A DNA stretch of 64,000 nt from Pseudomonas sp. KBW05. GTDB taxonomy: Bacteria > Pseudomonadota > Gammaproteobacteria > Pseudomonadales > Pseudomonadaceae. The notes below the pieces were generated by a model, which was given only the letters and a program-made list of their open reading frames with translations, ran no database searches and was not told the DNA's origin. Location: assembly GCF_003852405.1 (NCBI RefSeq), contig NZ_QAJM01000018.1, positions 186,001 to 250,000 of the forward strand, in the 5' to 3' direction. Shown piece after piece: positions 54,444 to 63,827 of the stretch. The translations under genes and the position numbers were made by a program. Position 1 is the first letter of the stretch. The number at the start of each line of letters is the position of its first letter.

Positions 54444-55397
54444 ATGAGCGTTCGCGTCGGCATTGTCATGGACCCTATTGCCAGCATTTCCTATAAAAAG
54501 GACAGCTCGCTGGCCATGCTCCTGGCCGCCCAGGCCCGCGGCTGGACCCTGTTCTATATGGAGCAGCGCGACCTGTACCAGGGCGACGGCGAGGCCCGCG
54601 CACGCATGCGCCCGCTGCAGGTGTTCGCCAACCCTGAAAAGTGGTTCGAACTGCAGGACGAAGTCGACAGCCCGCTGAGCGACCTCGACGTGATCCTGAT
54701 GCGCAAGGACCCGCCGTTCGACATGGAGTTCGTCTACTCCACCTACCTGCTGGAGCAGGCCGAACGCGCCGGCGTGCTGATCGTCAACAAGCCGCAGAGC
54801 CTGCGCGACTGCAATGAAAAGCTGTTCGCCACCCTGTTCCCACAGTGCACGCCGCCGACCGTGGTCAGCCGCCGTGCCGACGTGCTGCGTGAATTTGCCG
54901 CCAAACACGGTGATGTGATCCTCAAACCGCTGGACGGCATGGGCGGCACCTCGATCTTCCGTCACCGCGCCGGCGACCCGAACCTGTCGGTGATCCTCGA
55001 AACCCTGACTGCCCTGGGCACCCAGCAGATCATGGGCCAGGCCTACCTGCCGGCGATCAAGGACGGCGACAAGCGTATCCTGATGATCGACGGCGAGCCG
55101 GTGGATTACTGCCTGGCGCGCATCCCGGCAGCCGGCGAGACCCGGGGCAACCTGGCGGCCGGTGGCCGTGGTGAAGCGCGACCGTTGTCGGACAAGGACC
55201 GCTGGATTGCTTCGCAGGTGGGTCCAACCCTGCGGGAAAAGGGACTGCTGTTTGTAGGCCTGGACGTGATCGGTGAGCACCTGACCGAAATCAACGTCAC
55301 CAGCCCGACCTGCATCCGCGAGATCGACAACGCGTTCGGCACCAATATCGGCGAAATGCTGATGGCCGCCATCGAGCGCAAGCTACAAGCCAAGTGA
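54444..55397 (+). CDS. gshB: Glutathione synthetase
   Basis: 317 aa, ATP-grasp enzyme. Starts MSVRVGIVMDPIASISYKKD, the usual GshB N-terminus. Motifs: NKPQSLRDCNEKLFA, ILKPLDGMGGTSIFR, and NVTSPTCIREID near the C-terminus. It joins gamma-glutamylcysteine and glycine. Its place between pilG and tonB3 matches P. aeruginosa. Confidence 0.97.
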   Translation: MSVRVGIVMDPIASISYKKDSSLAMLLAAQARGWTLFYMEQRDLYQGDGEARARMRPLQVFANPEKWFELQDEVDSPLSDLDVILMRKDPPFDMEFVYSTYLLEQAERAGVLIVNKPQSLRDCNEKLFATLFPQCTPPTVVSRRADVLREFAAKHGDVILKPLDGMGGTSIFRHRAGDPNLSVILETLTALGTQQIMGQAYLPAIKDGDKRILMIDGEPVDYCLARIPAAGETRGNLAAGGRGEARPLSDKDRWIASQVGPTLREKGLLFVGLDVIGEHLTEINVTSPTCIREIDNAFGTNIGEMLMAAIERKLQAK

Positions 55398-55474
55398 CAT
55401 AGAACAGCCGGACACAAACCAACATTGCGTTATCATGCGCCACCTGTGAAACGCGCGATGTTGGTTCCTTTGTC

Positions 55475-56380
55475 ATGACACTCCCGTCCGATCTGCCCCC
55501 CGAACTCTCCCACAGCGGCGTGCGCCCGGCTGATCGGCTCGGATTTACCCTGTTCCTCGCCGCGTTGATTCACCTGGCCCTGATCCTCGGCATCGGCTTC
55601 ACCATGGTCGAGCCCAAGCAGATCACCCGAACCCTGGAAATCACCCTCGCCACGTTCAAGAGCGAAAAGGCGCCCGAAAAGGCCGACTTTCTCGCCCAGG
55701 ACAACCAGCAGGGCAGCGGTACCCTGGACAAGAAAGCGGTGCCCAAGACCACCGAAGTGGCGCCGTTCCAGGACAACAAGGTGAATAAGGTCACCCCGCC
55801 GCCGACGCCCAAGCCTGAGGTCCAGCAGGCGGCGCCCAAGGCAACCGTGACCACCGTGGCGCCCAAGCCGCAAAAAGCCGCGACCCAGCCGGAAAAAGCC
55901 AAGACAGAGCCCAAACCCGAGCCCGCCAAGCCGGCGCCGACTTTCGACAGTTCGCAGCTGTCCGACCAGATCTCCAGCCTCGAAGCCGAACTGGCCAACG
56001 AACAACAGCTCTATGCCAAGCGCCCGCGCATCTACCGCCTGAACGCGGCCTCGACCATGCGCGACAAGGGCGCCTGGTATAAGGACGAATGGCGCAAGAA
56101 GGTCGAGCGCATCGGCAACCTCAACTACCCGGACGAAGCCCGTCGCCAGCAGATCTATGGCAATTTGCGCTTGCTGGTGTCGATCAACCGCGATGGTTCG
56201 TTATATGAAGTGCAGGTGCTGGAATCGTCCGGCCAACCGCTGCTGGACCAGGCCGCCCAACGCATCGTGCGCCTGGCCGCCCCGTTTGCGCCGTTTACCG
56301 GGGACTTGAACGACATCGATCGCCTGGAAATCATCCGCACCTGGAAGTTCGCCAAGGGTGACCGCCTCTCCAGCAACTGA
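55475..56380 (+). CDS. tonB3: TonB-family energy transducer, TonB3 type
   Basis: 301 aa. One N-terminal membrane anchor (about 25-45; LFLAALIHLALILGIGFTM), a long Lys/Pro-rich linker (about 85-165; PPPTPKPEV, TEPKPEPAKP), a short coiled-coil-like stretch, and a C-terminal TonB domain (about 210-300; YPDEARRQQIYGNLRLLVSI). In P. aeruginosa the gene at this position (tonB3) is needed for twitching motility rather than iron uptake. No exbB/exbD adjacent. Confidence 0.9.
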   Translation: MTLPSDLPPELSHSGVRPADRLGFTLFLAALIHLALILGIGFTMVEPKQITRTLEITLATFKSEKAPEKADFLAQDNQQGSGTLDKKAVPKTTEVAPFQDNKVNKVTPPPTPKPEVQQAAPKATVTTVAPKPQKAATQPEKAKTEPKPEPAKPAPTFDSSQLSDQISSLEAELANEQQLYAKRPRIYRLNAASTMRDKGAWYKDEWRKKVERIGNLNYPDEARRQQIYGNLRLLVSINRDGSLYEVQVLESSGQPLLDQAAQRIVRLAAPFAPFTGDLNDIDRLEIIRTWKFAKGDRLSSN

Positions 56381-56400
56381 GGCCTCAAGAGCAGCCTTGT

Positions 56401-56493
56401 TGTGGCGAGGGAGCTTGCTCCCGCTGGGCTGCGAAGCGGCCCCAAAAAATGGGCCTGCTGCGCAGTCCAACGGGAGCAAGCTCCCTCGCCACA
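56401..56493. repeat. Dispersed inverted repeat, family GGCGAGGGAGCTTG (copy 2)
   Basis: TGTGGCGAGGGAGCTTGCTC and its inverse. The centre has GCTGCGAAGCGGCC and GGCCTGCTGCGCAG. Between tonB3 and algH. Confidence 0.9.
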
Positions 56494-56554
56494 GTCATAT
56501 GCCCACAGATGATCAGACTTGTCAGTTCGCCCCTCCAACGCCACACTAGCGGAC

Positions 56555-57124
56555 ATGAAAAACGTCAGCCCGACCTACCTAAAGCACCAATTCCTGATCG
56601 CCATGCCCCACATGGCCGACCCGAACTTTGCGCAGACCTTGACCTACATCGTCGAGCACACGGCCAATGGTGCCATGGGGTTGGTGGTGAACCGCCCGCA
56701 AGACCTGAACCTGGCGGATATTCTTGAGCAACTGCGCCCTGAGATCGACCCACCGGCCCGTTGCCAGCATGTACCGATCTACATCGGCGGGCCGGTACAG
56801 ACCGATCGCGGTTTTGTGCTGCACCCCACCGGGCCGAAGTTCCAGGCCACGGTCGACCTTGAGGGTGTGTCGCTGTCCACGTCCCAGGACGTGCTGTTCG
56901 CCATCGCCGACGGCGTGGGCCCCGAACAAAGCGTGATCACCCTCGGTTATGCCGGCTGGGAAGCGGGGCAACTGGAAGCGGAACTGGCCAGTAACGCCTG
57001 GCTGAGCTGCCCGTTTGACGCCGATATCCTGTTCAACACCCCCGTCGAACTGCGCCTGGAGGCCGCGGCCGCCAAGCTGCGCGTCAACCTCAACCTGCTG
57101 ACCAGCCAGGCGGGGCACGCCTGA
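56555..57124 (+). CDS. algH: UPF0301 protein AlgH/YqgE
   Basis: 189 aa from ATG 56555 (MKNVSPTYLKHQFLIAMPHM). Motifs of the family: NGAMGLVVNRPQDLNLADIL, YIGGPVQTDRGFVLH and GYAGWEAGQLEAEL. Conserved in gammaproteobacteria and named for an old link to alginate regulation; biochemical role unproven. Its stop overlaps the yqgF start, as in most Pseudomonas. Confidence 0.95.
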   Translation: MKNVSPTYLKHQFLIAMPHMADPNFAQTLTYIVEHTANGAMGLVVNRPQDLNLADILEQLRPEIDPPARCQHVPIYIGGPVQTDRGFVLHPTGPKFQATVDLEGVSLSTSQDVLFAIADGVGPEQSVITLGYAGWEAGQLEAELASNAWLSCPFDADILFNTPVELRLEAAAAKLRVNLNLLTSQAGHA

Positions 57125-57561
57125 TGGCTTTGCGTTTGATCCTCGGGTTTGACTACGGCACCAAACAGATCGGCGTAGCGGTAGGCCAGGTCATCACCGG
57201 CCAGGCCCGCGAGCTGTGCACCTTGAAAGCCCAGAACGGCATACCCGACTGGAACCAGGTCGAAGCCCTGATCAAGGAGTGGAAGCCCGACGCCGTGGTG
57301 GTCGGCCTGCCCCTGAACATGGACGGCACCCCCAGCGACATGTGCCTGCGCGCCGAAAAATTCGCCCGCCGCCTCAATGGCCGCTACAACCTGCCCTTCT
57401 ATACCCACGACGAACGCCTCACCACCTTTGAAGCCAAAGGTGAACGCCGCGACCGTGGCGGGCAGAAGGGCAGTTACCGCGACAACCCCGTCGACGCCAT
57501 CGCCGCCGCCTTGCTGTTGCAGGGTTGGCTGGATGAAAACACCGCTTTATTTGAATCCTGA
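57124..57561 (+). CDS. ruvX: Holliday-junction resolvase-like protein YqgF/RuvX
   Basis: 145 aa with the RNase H-like YqgF fold: LILGFDYGTKQIGVAVG (first catalytic Asp), VVVGLPLNMDGTPSDM, and DERLTTFEA followed by DNPVDAIAAALLLQGWL (remaining acidic residues). Linked to processing of pre-16S rRNA 5' ends in E. coli. Translationally coupled to algH. Confidence 0.95.
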   Translation: MALRLILGFDYGTKQIGVAVGQVITGQARELCTLKAQNGIPDWNQVEALIKEWKPDAVVVGLPLNMDGTPSDMCLRAEKFARRLNGRYNLPFYTHDERLTTFEAKGERRDRGGQKGSYRDNPVDAIAAALLLQGWLDENTALFES

Positions 57562-57563
57562 CT

Positions 57564-57586
57564 GACGCGGCTTGCCGCGTCTTTTT
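57564..57586 (+). terminator. Hairpin and T-run between ruvX and pyrR
   Basis: GACGCGG (57564-57570), loop CTTG, CCGCGTC (57575-57581), TTTTT. A good intrinsic terminator 48 bases before the pyrR start. It may end the algH-ruvX message or attenuate pyrR. Confidence 0.75.
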
Positions 57587-57634
57587 ACGTTTGAGCCCGG
57601 ACCTTGCCTGCGCCTAGGTCCTGAAGGAGCCTGC

Positions 57635-58141
57635 ATGAGCCTGCCGAACCCCGCCGAACTGATCAGCCAGATGGCCACAAGCCTCACGGCCCATCTGCAA
57701 CACCGCAACATCAGCGAGCCACGCTTCATCGGCATTCGCACCGGCGGTGTGTGGGTCGCCCAGGCATTGCTGCAAGAGTTGGGCAGCGATTCGCCGCTCG
57801 GCACCCTAGACGTGTCCTTCTACCGCGACGACTTCAGCCAGAACGGCCTGCACCCGCAAGTACGCCCCTCGGCCCTGCCGTTCGAGATCGAAGGCCAGCA
57901 CCTGGTGCTGATCGACGACGTGCTGATGAGCGGGCGCACGATCCGCGCCGCCATGAACGAACTGTTCGACTACGGCCGCCCGGCCAGCGTGACGCTGGTC
58001 TGCCTGCTGGACCTGGACGCTGGCGAATTGCCGATCAGCCCGGATGTGGTCGGCGCCACGCTGTCGCTTGCCCCCCACCAGCGGGTAAAATTGTCCGGTC
58101 CCTCGCCGCTCGAACTCGAACTGCAAGACCTCGCCCTTTAA
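57635..58141 (+). CDS. pyrR: Pyrimidine operon regulator/phosphoribosyltransferase-fold PyrR
   Basis: 168 aa from ATG 57635, with AAGGAG upstream. The PRPP loop [18 protein letters not shown] is present, along with [14 protein letters not shown] near the start. In Pseudomonas PyrR controls pyrBC' expression, probably as a regulator rather than a significant uracil phosphoribosyltransferase. It is followed by pyrB after 23 bases. Confidence 0.95.
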   Translation: MSLPNPAELISQMATSLTAHLQHRNISEPRFIGIRTGGVWVAQALLQELGSDSPLGTLDVSFYRDDFSQNGLHPQVRPSALPFEIEGQHLVLIDDVLMSGRTIRAAMNELFDYGRPASVTLVCLLDLDAGELPISPDVVGATLSLAPHQRVKLSGPSPLELELQDLAL

Positions 58142-58164
58142 ACCCCTTGTAAAGAGTCCCCGCG

Positions 58165-59169
58165 ATGACGCCTCTAGATGCCAAGCGCCCGCTGCAGCTC
58201 AATGCTCAGGGTCAGTTGCAACACTTTTTGTCCCTCGACGGTTTGCCCCGCGAACTGCTCACCGAAATCCTCGACACTGCCGACTCGTTCCTCGAAGTCG
58301 GTGGCCGCGCGGTGAAGAAGGTCCCGCTGCTGCGCGGCAAGACCATCTGCAATGTGTTCTTCGAGAACTCCACCCGCACCCGCACCACCTTTGAACTGGC
58401 GGCCCAACGGCTGTCGGCCGATGTGATCACGCTGAACGTGTCCACCTCGTCGGCGAGCAAGGGCGAAACCCTGCTCGACACCCTGCGCAACCTCGAAGCC
58501 ATGGCCGCCGACATGTTTGTGGTACGCCACGGCGACTCCGGCGCCGCGCATTTCATCGCCGAGCACGTGTGCCCGCAGGTCGCGATCATCAACGGCGGCG
58601 ACGGCCGTCACGCCCACCCGACCCAGGGCATGCTCGACATGCTCACCATCCGTCGGCACAAGGGCAGCTTTGAAAACCTCTCGGTGGCCATCGTCGGCGA
58701 CATCCTGCACTCGCGGGTCGCACGCTCGAACATGCTCGCCCTGAAAACCCTGGGTTGCCCGGACATCCGCGTGATCGCGCCAAAAACCCTGCTGCCGGTC
58801 GGCATCGAGCAATACGGCGTGAAGGTCTACACCGACATGGCCGAAGGCCTCAAGGATGTGGACGTGGTGATCATGCTGCGCCTGCAACGCGAGCGCATGT
58901 CCGGTGGCCTGCTGCCGAGCGAAGGTGAGTTCTACCGCCTGTTCGGCCTGACCACCGCACGTTTGGCCGGCGCCAAGCCGGATGCCATCGTGATGCACCC
59001 GGGCCCGATCAACCGTGGCGTGGAGATTGAGTCGGCGGTGGCCGACGGTCCGCAATCGGTGATCCTGAACCAGGTCACCTACGGCATCGCCATCCGCATG
59101 GCCGTGCTGTCCATGGCCATGAGCGGGCAAACCGCGCAACGTCAATTCGAGCAGGAGAACGCCCAGTGA
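58165..59169 (+). CDS. pyrB: Aspartate carbamoyltransferase catalytic subunit
   Basis: 334 aa, Pseudomonas type with an extended N-terminus. Signature [19 protein letters not shown] (carbamoyl-phosphate binding) and [38 protein letters not shown]. It makes carbamoyl aspartate in pyrimidine synthesis. In this genus PyrB forms a dodecamer with PyrC', encoded next with a 4-base overlap. Confidence 0.97.
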   Translation: MTPLDAKRPLQLNAQGQLQHFLSLDGLPRELLTEILDTADSFLEVGGRAVKKVPLLRGKTICNVFFENSTRTRTTFELAAQRLSADVITLNVSTSSASKGETLLDTLRNLEAMAADMFVVRHGDSGAAHFIAEHVCPQVAIINGGDGRHAHPTQGMLDMLTIRRHKGSFENLSVAIVGDILHSRVARSNMLALKTLGCPDIRVIAPKTLLPVGIEQYGVKVYTDMAEGLKDVDVVIMLRLQRERMSGGLLPSEGEFYRLFGLTTARLAGAKPDAIVMHPGPINRGVEIESAVADGPQSVILNQVTYGIAIRMAVLSMAMSGQTAQRQFEQENAQ

Positions 59170-60437
59170 AGCTCAGCATCCTCGGCGCCCGCGTCATCGA
59201 TCCGGCCAGTGGCCTGGATCAAGTTACCGATCTGCACCTGGAAGCCGGCAAGATCATTGCCATCGGCGCTGCGCCTGCCGGTTTCAGCCCGATGGAAACC
59301 ATCGACGCCAAAGGCCTGGTGGCCGCACCTGGCCTGGTGGACCTGAACGTCGCCCTGCGCGAACCGGGCTACAGCCGCAAAGGCAGCATCATCAGCGAAA
59401 CCCGCGCGGCGGCAGCCGGTGGCGTGACCAGCCTGTGCTGCCCGCCGCACACCAAGCCGATCCTCGACACCTCGGCGGTGACCGAGCTGATCCTCGACCG
59501 CGCCCGTGAAGCCGGCAATTGCAAAGTGTTCCCCATCGGCGCCCTGAGCAAAGGCCTGGAAGGCGAACAACTCGCCGAACTGATCGCCCTGCGCGACGCC
59601 GGTTGCGTGGCCTTCGGCAACGGCCTGGAAAGCTTTCGCAGCACCCGCACCCTGTGCCGCGCCCTGGAATACGCGGCCACCTTCGACCTGACGGTGATCT
59701 TCCACTCCCAGGACCGCGACCTGGCCGAAGGCGGCCTGGCCCATGAAGGCGCCGTGGCCAGCTTCCTCGGCCTGCCGGGCATTCCGGAAACTGCCGAGAC
59801 CGTGGCTCTGGCCCGCGACCTGCTGCTGGTGGAACAAAGCGGCGTGCGCGCGCACTTCAGCCAACTGACCAGCGCCCGCGGTGTCGCCCTGATCGCCCAG
59901 GCCCAGGCCCGTGGCTTGCCGGTAACGGCGGATGTGGCGTTGTACCAGCTGATTCTGACGGACGAGGCGCTGATCGACTTCTCCAGCCTGTACCACGTGC
60001 AGCCACCGCTGCGCACCCGTGCCGACCGCGACGGTTTGCGGGCGGCGGTTAAATCCGGTGTGGTTTCGGCGATTTCCAGCCACCACCAGCCCCACGAGCG
60101 TGATGCCAAGTTGGCGCCGTTTGGTGCGACAGAGCCGGGGATCAGCAGTGTTGAGCTGTTGTTGCCGTTGGCGATGACGTTGGTGGAAGAAGGTCTGCTG
60201 GACCTGCCGACGCTACTGGCACGTCTGAGCACTGGCCCGGCCGAGGCGTTGCGCCTGCCAGCAGGCAAGCTGGCCGTGGGTGCGGCAGCGGACGTGGTGC
60301 TGTTTGACCCGGCCAGCTCCACCGTGGCGGGCGAGCATTGGCTGTCGAAGGGCGAAAACTGCCCGTTCATGGGCCATAGCCTGCCGGCGGCGGTGCGTTA
60401 CACCCTGGTCGACGGCCGGATTACCTACCAGGCCTAA
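59166..60437 (+). CDS. pyrC': Inactive dihydroorotase homologue PyrC'
   Basis: 423 aa, amidohydrolase fold. The metal-binding D-x-H-x-H-x-R of active dihydroorotases is replaced by [11 protein letters not shown] at about residues 58-68, so both histidines are lost. Other regions ([41 protein letters not shown]) are retained. This is the known non-catalytic partner that stabilises PyrB in pseudomonads. Overlaps pyrB by 4 bases. Confidence 0.95.
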   Translation: MKLSILGARVIDPASGLDQVTDLHLEAGKIIAIGAAPAGFSPMETIDAKGLVAAPGLVDLNVALREPGYSRKGSIISETRAAAAGGVTSLCCPPHTKPILDTSAVTELILDRAREAGNCKVFPIGALSKGLEGEQLAELIALRDAGCVAFGNGLESFRSTRTLCRALEYAATFDLTVIFHSQDRDLAEGGLAHEGAVASFLGLPGIPETAETVALARDLLLVEQSGVRAHFSQLTSARGVALIAQAQARGLPVTADVALYQLILTDEALIDFSSLYHVQPPLRTRADRDGLRAAVKSGVVSAISSHHQPHERDAKLAPFGATEPGISSVELLLPLAMTLVEEGLLDLPTLLARLSTGPAEALRLPAGKLAVGAAADVVLFDPASSTVAGEHWLSKGENCPFMGHSLPAAVRYTLVDGRITYQA

Positions 60438-60455
60438 AGCGGGCACGGTAAAAAA

Positions 60456-60545
60456 TGTGGGAGCGGGCTTGCTCGCGAATGCGGAGTGTCAGTCGCTGAA
60501 GATGTTGACTGATCTACCGCATTCGCGAGCAAGCCCGCTCCCACA
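60456..60545. repeat. Dispersed inverted repeat, family GAGCGGGCTTGCTCGCGAA (copy 4)
   Basis: TGTGGGAGCGGGCTTGCTCG and its inverse, in the convergent pyrC'-TM2 interval. Confidence 0.9.
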
Positions 60546-60572
60546 TTGGGTTTTGCATAAACCTCTGAAAAA

Positions 60573-61001
60573 TCAGCGGCCGTTGTTACGCTCGGCATTG
60601 CGGATCGAAATCTGCGTATTCAACGTCCAGAAGTCATACAGCACCCCCACCAGGAACAAACCGCCGGTCAGCAGGTAGATCAAGCCGGTGATCCATTTGC
60701 CCTGATACATGCGGTGCACACCGAACACCCCCAGGAACGTCAACAGAATCCAGGCCACGTTGTATTCGATGGGCCCTGCGGTAAACCGCAGATCGGCTTC
60801 ACGGTCCATGGCCGGGATCAGGAACAGGTCGATCAGCCAGCCAATGCCCAGCAGACCGAAGGTGAAAAACCAGATCGTGCCGGTCACGGGTTTGCCGTAA
60901 TAGAAGCGGTGCGCGCCGGTAAATCCAAAAATCCAGAGCAGGTAACCGATCACCTTACTGTGCGTGTCGTGCTGCGAAACATCTTGCCGATAGGTGTTCA
61001 T
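60573..61001 (-). CDS. TM2-domain membrane protein
   Basis: 142 aa containing two TM2-type hairpins: FTGAHRFYYGKPVTGTIWFF (about 27-46) and FLGVFGVHRMYQGKWITGLI (about 88-107), each followed by a second hydrophobic helix. Inner membrane; function unknown. Stands alone. Confidence 0.85.
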   Translation of the reverse strand: MNTYRQDVSQHDTHSKVIGYLLWIFGFTGAHRFYYGKPVTGTIWFFTFGLLGIGWLIDLFLIPAMDREADLRFTAGPIEYNVAWILLTFLGVFGVHRMYQGKWITGLIYLLTGGLFLVGVLYDFWTLNTQISIRNAERNNGR

Positions 61002-61250
61002 GGCGTACCTCTTTTGCCTCGATAGATAAATATTTTCATTTTCTTTGTGACTTTTTTACGGGCGCCCGACGTGTGGCCGATGGTATCTTCCCTCCCGCAA
61101 AGCCTTATGCCACCTGACTTGTGTAGGACAATTGCGGCGATTCGTCGCGTTTTTGCTGACTTTGACCCCAAGGTTCAATCGACAAACGGCCTTATAACGA
61201 CACAAAAAGCTGTTATAAAGTTGCGCGCAAACCAAAAAGAGCCACGCCTA

Positions 61251-61877
61251 ATGCGACCATTTTTCAAGACATGGCTAACCATTTGCCTATTAATGCCACT
61301 GGCCGCCCACGCCACCAATCGTGAGCAACGACTTCCGAACGTTAATGGTTTCACCCCTAAAGTTCACAGCACACCCGGCACCACCAAGGCGGTCAAACTG
61401 ACCGTCAACCGCCCGACTCAACTGAGCAAGGCCCACGCTAACGGCCTGGTCGGCGTCAACACCAAGCAAAGCAGCAATGTCCTCAGCCGCGCCGTCAACG
61501 TGCTCGGTACCCCTTATCGTTGGGGCGGCAGCAGCCCAAGTAAAGGGTTCGATTGCAGTGGTTTGGTGAAATATGCGTTTAACGACGTTGCTGCAGTGGA
61601 CCTGCCGCGCACTTCCAATGCCATGGCCGCCGGCCACGGGCAGAAGGTTGATCGCAAGGACTTGAAGCCGGGCGACCTGTTGTTCTTCAAACTGAAGAGC
61701 CGCCAGGTCAACCACGTCGCCATCTACCTGGGCAACGACCGCTTTATCCACGCACCGCGTCGCGGCAAGTCGGTAAGCATCGACACGCTGAAGAAGCCGT
61801 TCTGGGATAAGAACTACGTGATTGCCAAGCGCGTTTTGCCGAAAGAGCAGAACAACCTGCGGGTCGTGCAACGCTGA
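61251..61877 (+). CDS. NlpC/P60-family cell-wall peptidase
   Basis: 208 aa from ATG 61251. Signal peptide about 1-21 (ending PLAAHA). After a low-complexity segment the NlpC/P60 domain starts near residue 78: GTPYRWGGSSPSKGFDCSGL with the catalytic Cys, and NHVAIYLGNDRFIHAP with the His. Hydrolyses peptide bonds in peptidoglycan stems. A 249-base leader without gene precedes it. Confidence 0.92.
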   Translation: MRPFFKTWLTICLLMPLAAHATNREQRLPNVNGFTPKVHSTPGTTKAVKLTVNRPTQLSKAHANGLVGVNTKQSSNVLSRAVNVLGTPYRWGGSSPSKGFDCSGLVKYAFNDVAAVDLPRTSNAMAAGHGQKVDRKDLKPGDLLFFKLKSRQVNHVAIYLGNDRFIHAPRRGKSVSIDTLKKPFWDKNYVIAKRVLPKEQNNLRVVQR

Positions 61878-61902
61878 TTTCAAGCTGCAATGCAGTACAA
61901 AA

Positions 61903-61991
61903 TGTGGGAGCGGGCTTGCTCGCGAATGCGGTGTATCAGTATCAGATGAGCTGACTGATCCACCGCTTTCGCGAGCAAGCCCGCTCCCACA
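61903..61991. repeat. Dispersed inverted repeat, family GAGCGGGCTTGCTCGCGAA (copy 5)
   Basis: TGTGGGAGCGGGCTTGCTCG and its inverse, between the convergent NlpC/P60 gene and pilT. Confidence 0.9.
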
Positions 61992-62015
61992 TTGGATTTT
62001 CAGTGTTCTCGAGAG

Positions 62016-63050
62016 CTAAATATCCCCAGGCACCCTCGCCTTCTCCCGCGCAACTTCCCGACTGACAACTCCCTCGCCCACCAGCGCCTTCAAGCTCATA
62101 TCCAGCGTCTTCATCCCCAACGCCCCGCCGGTCTGGATCGCCGAGACCAGTTGCGCCACCTTGTCCTCGCGAATCAAATTGCGGACCGCCGGTGTGCCCA
62201 ACAGGATTTCATGAGCCGCCACACGCCCGCCGCCAAGTTTTTTCACCAGCACCTGGGACACCACCGCCTGCAACGACTCCGATAGCATCGAGCGGACCAT
62301 GGCCTTTTCCCCTGCCGGAAACACATCCACCAGCCGATCCACGGTCTTGGCCGCCGATGCGGTGTGCAGGGTGCCAAACACCAGGTGCCCGGTCTCAGCG
62401 GCCGTCAGGGCCAGGCGGATGGTTTCCAGGTCGCGCAGTTCACCCAACAGAATCACATCCGGGTCCTCCCGCAGCGCCGAGCGCAACGCCGCCGAAAAGC
62501 TGTGGGTATCCCGGTGCACCTGACGCTGGTTGATCAGTGCGGCTTTTGGCCTGTGGATAAATTCGATGGGGTCTTCCAGTGTGAGGATGTGCTGGCGTCG
62601 ATGCTGATTGAGATAGTCGATCATCGCCGCCAGGGTGGTGGACTTGCCCGAACCGGTCGGCCCGGTAACCAGCACCAGGCCACGGGGCAGTTGGGCGATA
62701 CGCTGGAAGACTTCCCCCAGGCCCAGGCTTTGCAGGCTCTGGACCTCATGGGGAATGGTGCGAAACACCGCGCCCATGCCGCGATCCTGCTGGAACACAT
62801 TCACCCGGAACCGCGCCACGCCCGGCAGCTCGAAGGCAAAATCCGTTTCAAGAGATGTTTCGAAATCCTTTTGCTGGTGTTGATTGAGCAGAGGGCTGAG
62901 CAAATCCGCCACTTGGGGCGCCGACAGCACCGGCCAATCCAGCGGCCAGACCTCGCCATCCACACGCAGCATCGGCGCCAGGCCGGCCGACAAATGCAGG
63001 TCGGACGCGCCACGGCGCACGCCTGCCGTCAGCAGTTCAGTGATATCCAT
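62016..63050 (-). CDS. pilT: Type IV pilus retraction ATPase PilT
   Basis: 344 aa, the standard PilT length, from ATG 63050 (MDITELLTAGVRRGASDLHLS). Walker A GPTGSGKST, Asp box TLEDPIEFIH, Walker B DPDVILLGELRDLETI, and the His box ETGHLVFGTLHTASA. The C-terminal AIRNL-like retraction motif is present as AVRNLIRE. It powers pilus retraction. pilU, adjacent in P. aeruginosa, is not next to it here. Confidence 0.96.
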   Translation of the reverse strand: MDITELLTAGVRRGASDLHLSAGLAPMLRVDGEVWPLDWPVLSAPQVADLLSPLLNQHQQKDFETSLETDFAFELPGVARFRVNVFQQDRGMGAVFRTIPHEVQSLQSLGLGEVFQRIAQLPRGLVLVTGPTGSGKSTTLAAMIDYLNQHRRQHILTLEDPIEFIHRPKAALINQRQVHRDTHSFSAALRSALREDPDVILLGELRDLETIRLALTAAETGHLVFGTLHTASAAKTVDRLVDVFPAGEKAMVRSMLSESLQAVVSQVLVKKLGGGRVAAHEILLGTPAVRNLIREDKVAQLVSAIQTGGALGMKTLDMSLKALVGEGVVSREVAREKARVPGDI

Positions 63051-63107
63051 AGGGCTTTCCATTTCCAGTAGAATGCCGCGGACTCCATGTCCACGGGCGC
63101 ATCTTGA

Positions 63108-63794
63108 ATGTCCACGATAGCAGACAACATTGAGCTGGTTAGCCAGCGTATCCGCGCCGCCGCCGACGCCGCCCAGCGTGACGCAAACAGCGTCCACCTG
63201 CTGGCCGTGAGCAAGACAAAACCCGCCCAGGCCGTGCGTGAAGCCTACGCCGCCGGGATGCGCGACTTTGGCGAGAACTACCTGCAAGAGGCCCTGGGCA
63301 AACAGGCAGAATTAACCGACCTGCCCTTGAGTTGGCACTTCATCGGCCCCATTCAATCGAACAAGACGCGCGCTATCGCCGAGAACTTCGCTTGGGTGCA
63401 TTCCGTGGAACGCCTGAAAATCGCACAACGCCTGTCCGAACAACGCCCGGCTGACCTGCCACCGCTGAACATCTGCATCCAGGTCAACGTCAGTGGCGAA
63501 GCCAGCAAGTCCGGCTGTACGCCCGCCGACCTGCCGGCCCTGGCCCAGGCGATCAGCGCCCTGCCGCGCTTGCAGCTGCGGGGCTTGATGGCGATTCCCG
63601 AGCCGACGGAAGATCGTGCCGCGCAAGATGCAGCCTTCGCCACGGTGCGTGAGCTGCAAGCCGGTTTGAATCTGCCGCTCGACACACTTTCCATGGGCAT
63701 GAGCCACGACCTTGAGTCAGCCATCGCCCAAGGCGCCACCTGGGTGCGGATCGGTACCGCACTGTTTGGCGCCCGCGACTACGGCCAGCCGTGA
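63108..63794 (+). CDS. yggS: PLP-binding protein YggS/PLPHP
   Basis: 228 aa. LLAVSKTKPAQAVREAYAAG with the PLP lysine near residue 36, FGENYLQEA, WHFIGPIQSNKT, and LSMGMSHDLESAIAQGATWVRIGTALFG. A single-domain PLP carrier that keeps vitamin B6 and amino-acid pools balanced. Divergent from pilT and followed by proC, the usual order. Confidence 0.96.
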   Translation: MSTIADNIELVSQRIRAAADAAQRDANSVHLLAVSKTKPAQAVREAYAAGMRDFGENYLQEALGKQAELTDLPLSWHFIGPIQSNKTRAIAENFAWVHSVERLKIAQRLSEQRPADLPPLNICIQVNVSGEASKSGCTPADLPALAQAISALPRLQLRGLMAIPEPTEDRAAQDAAFATVRELQAGLNLPLDTLSMGMSHDLESAIAQGATWVRIGTALFGARDYGQP

Positions 63795-63827
63795 AATGGC
63801 TGACTTTTCACTGAATAAGGACCTGTC

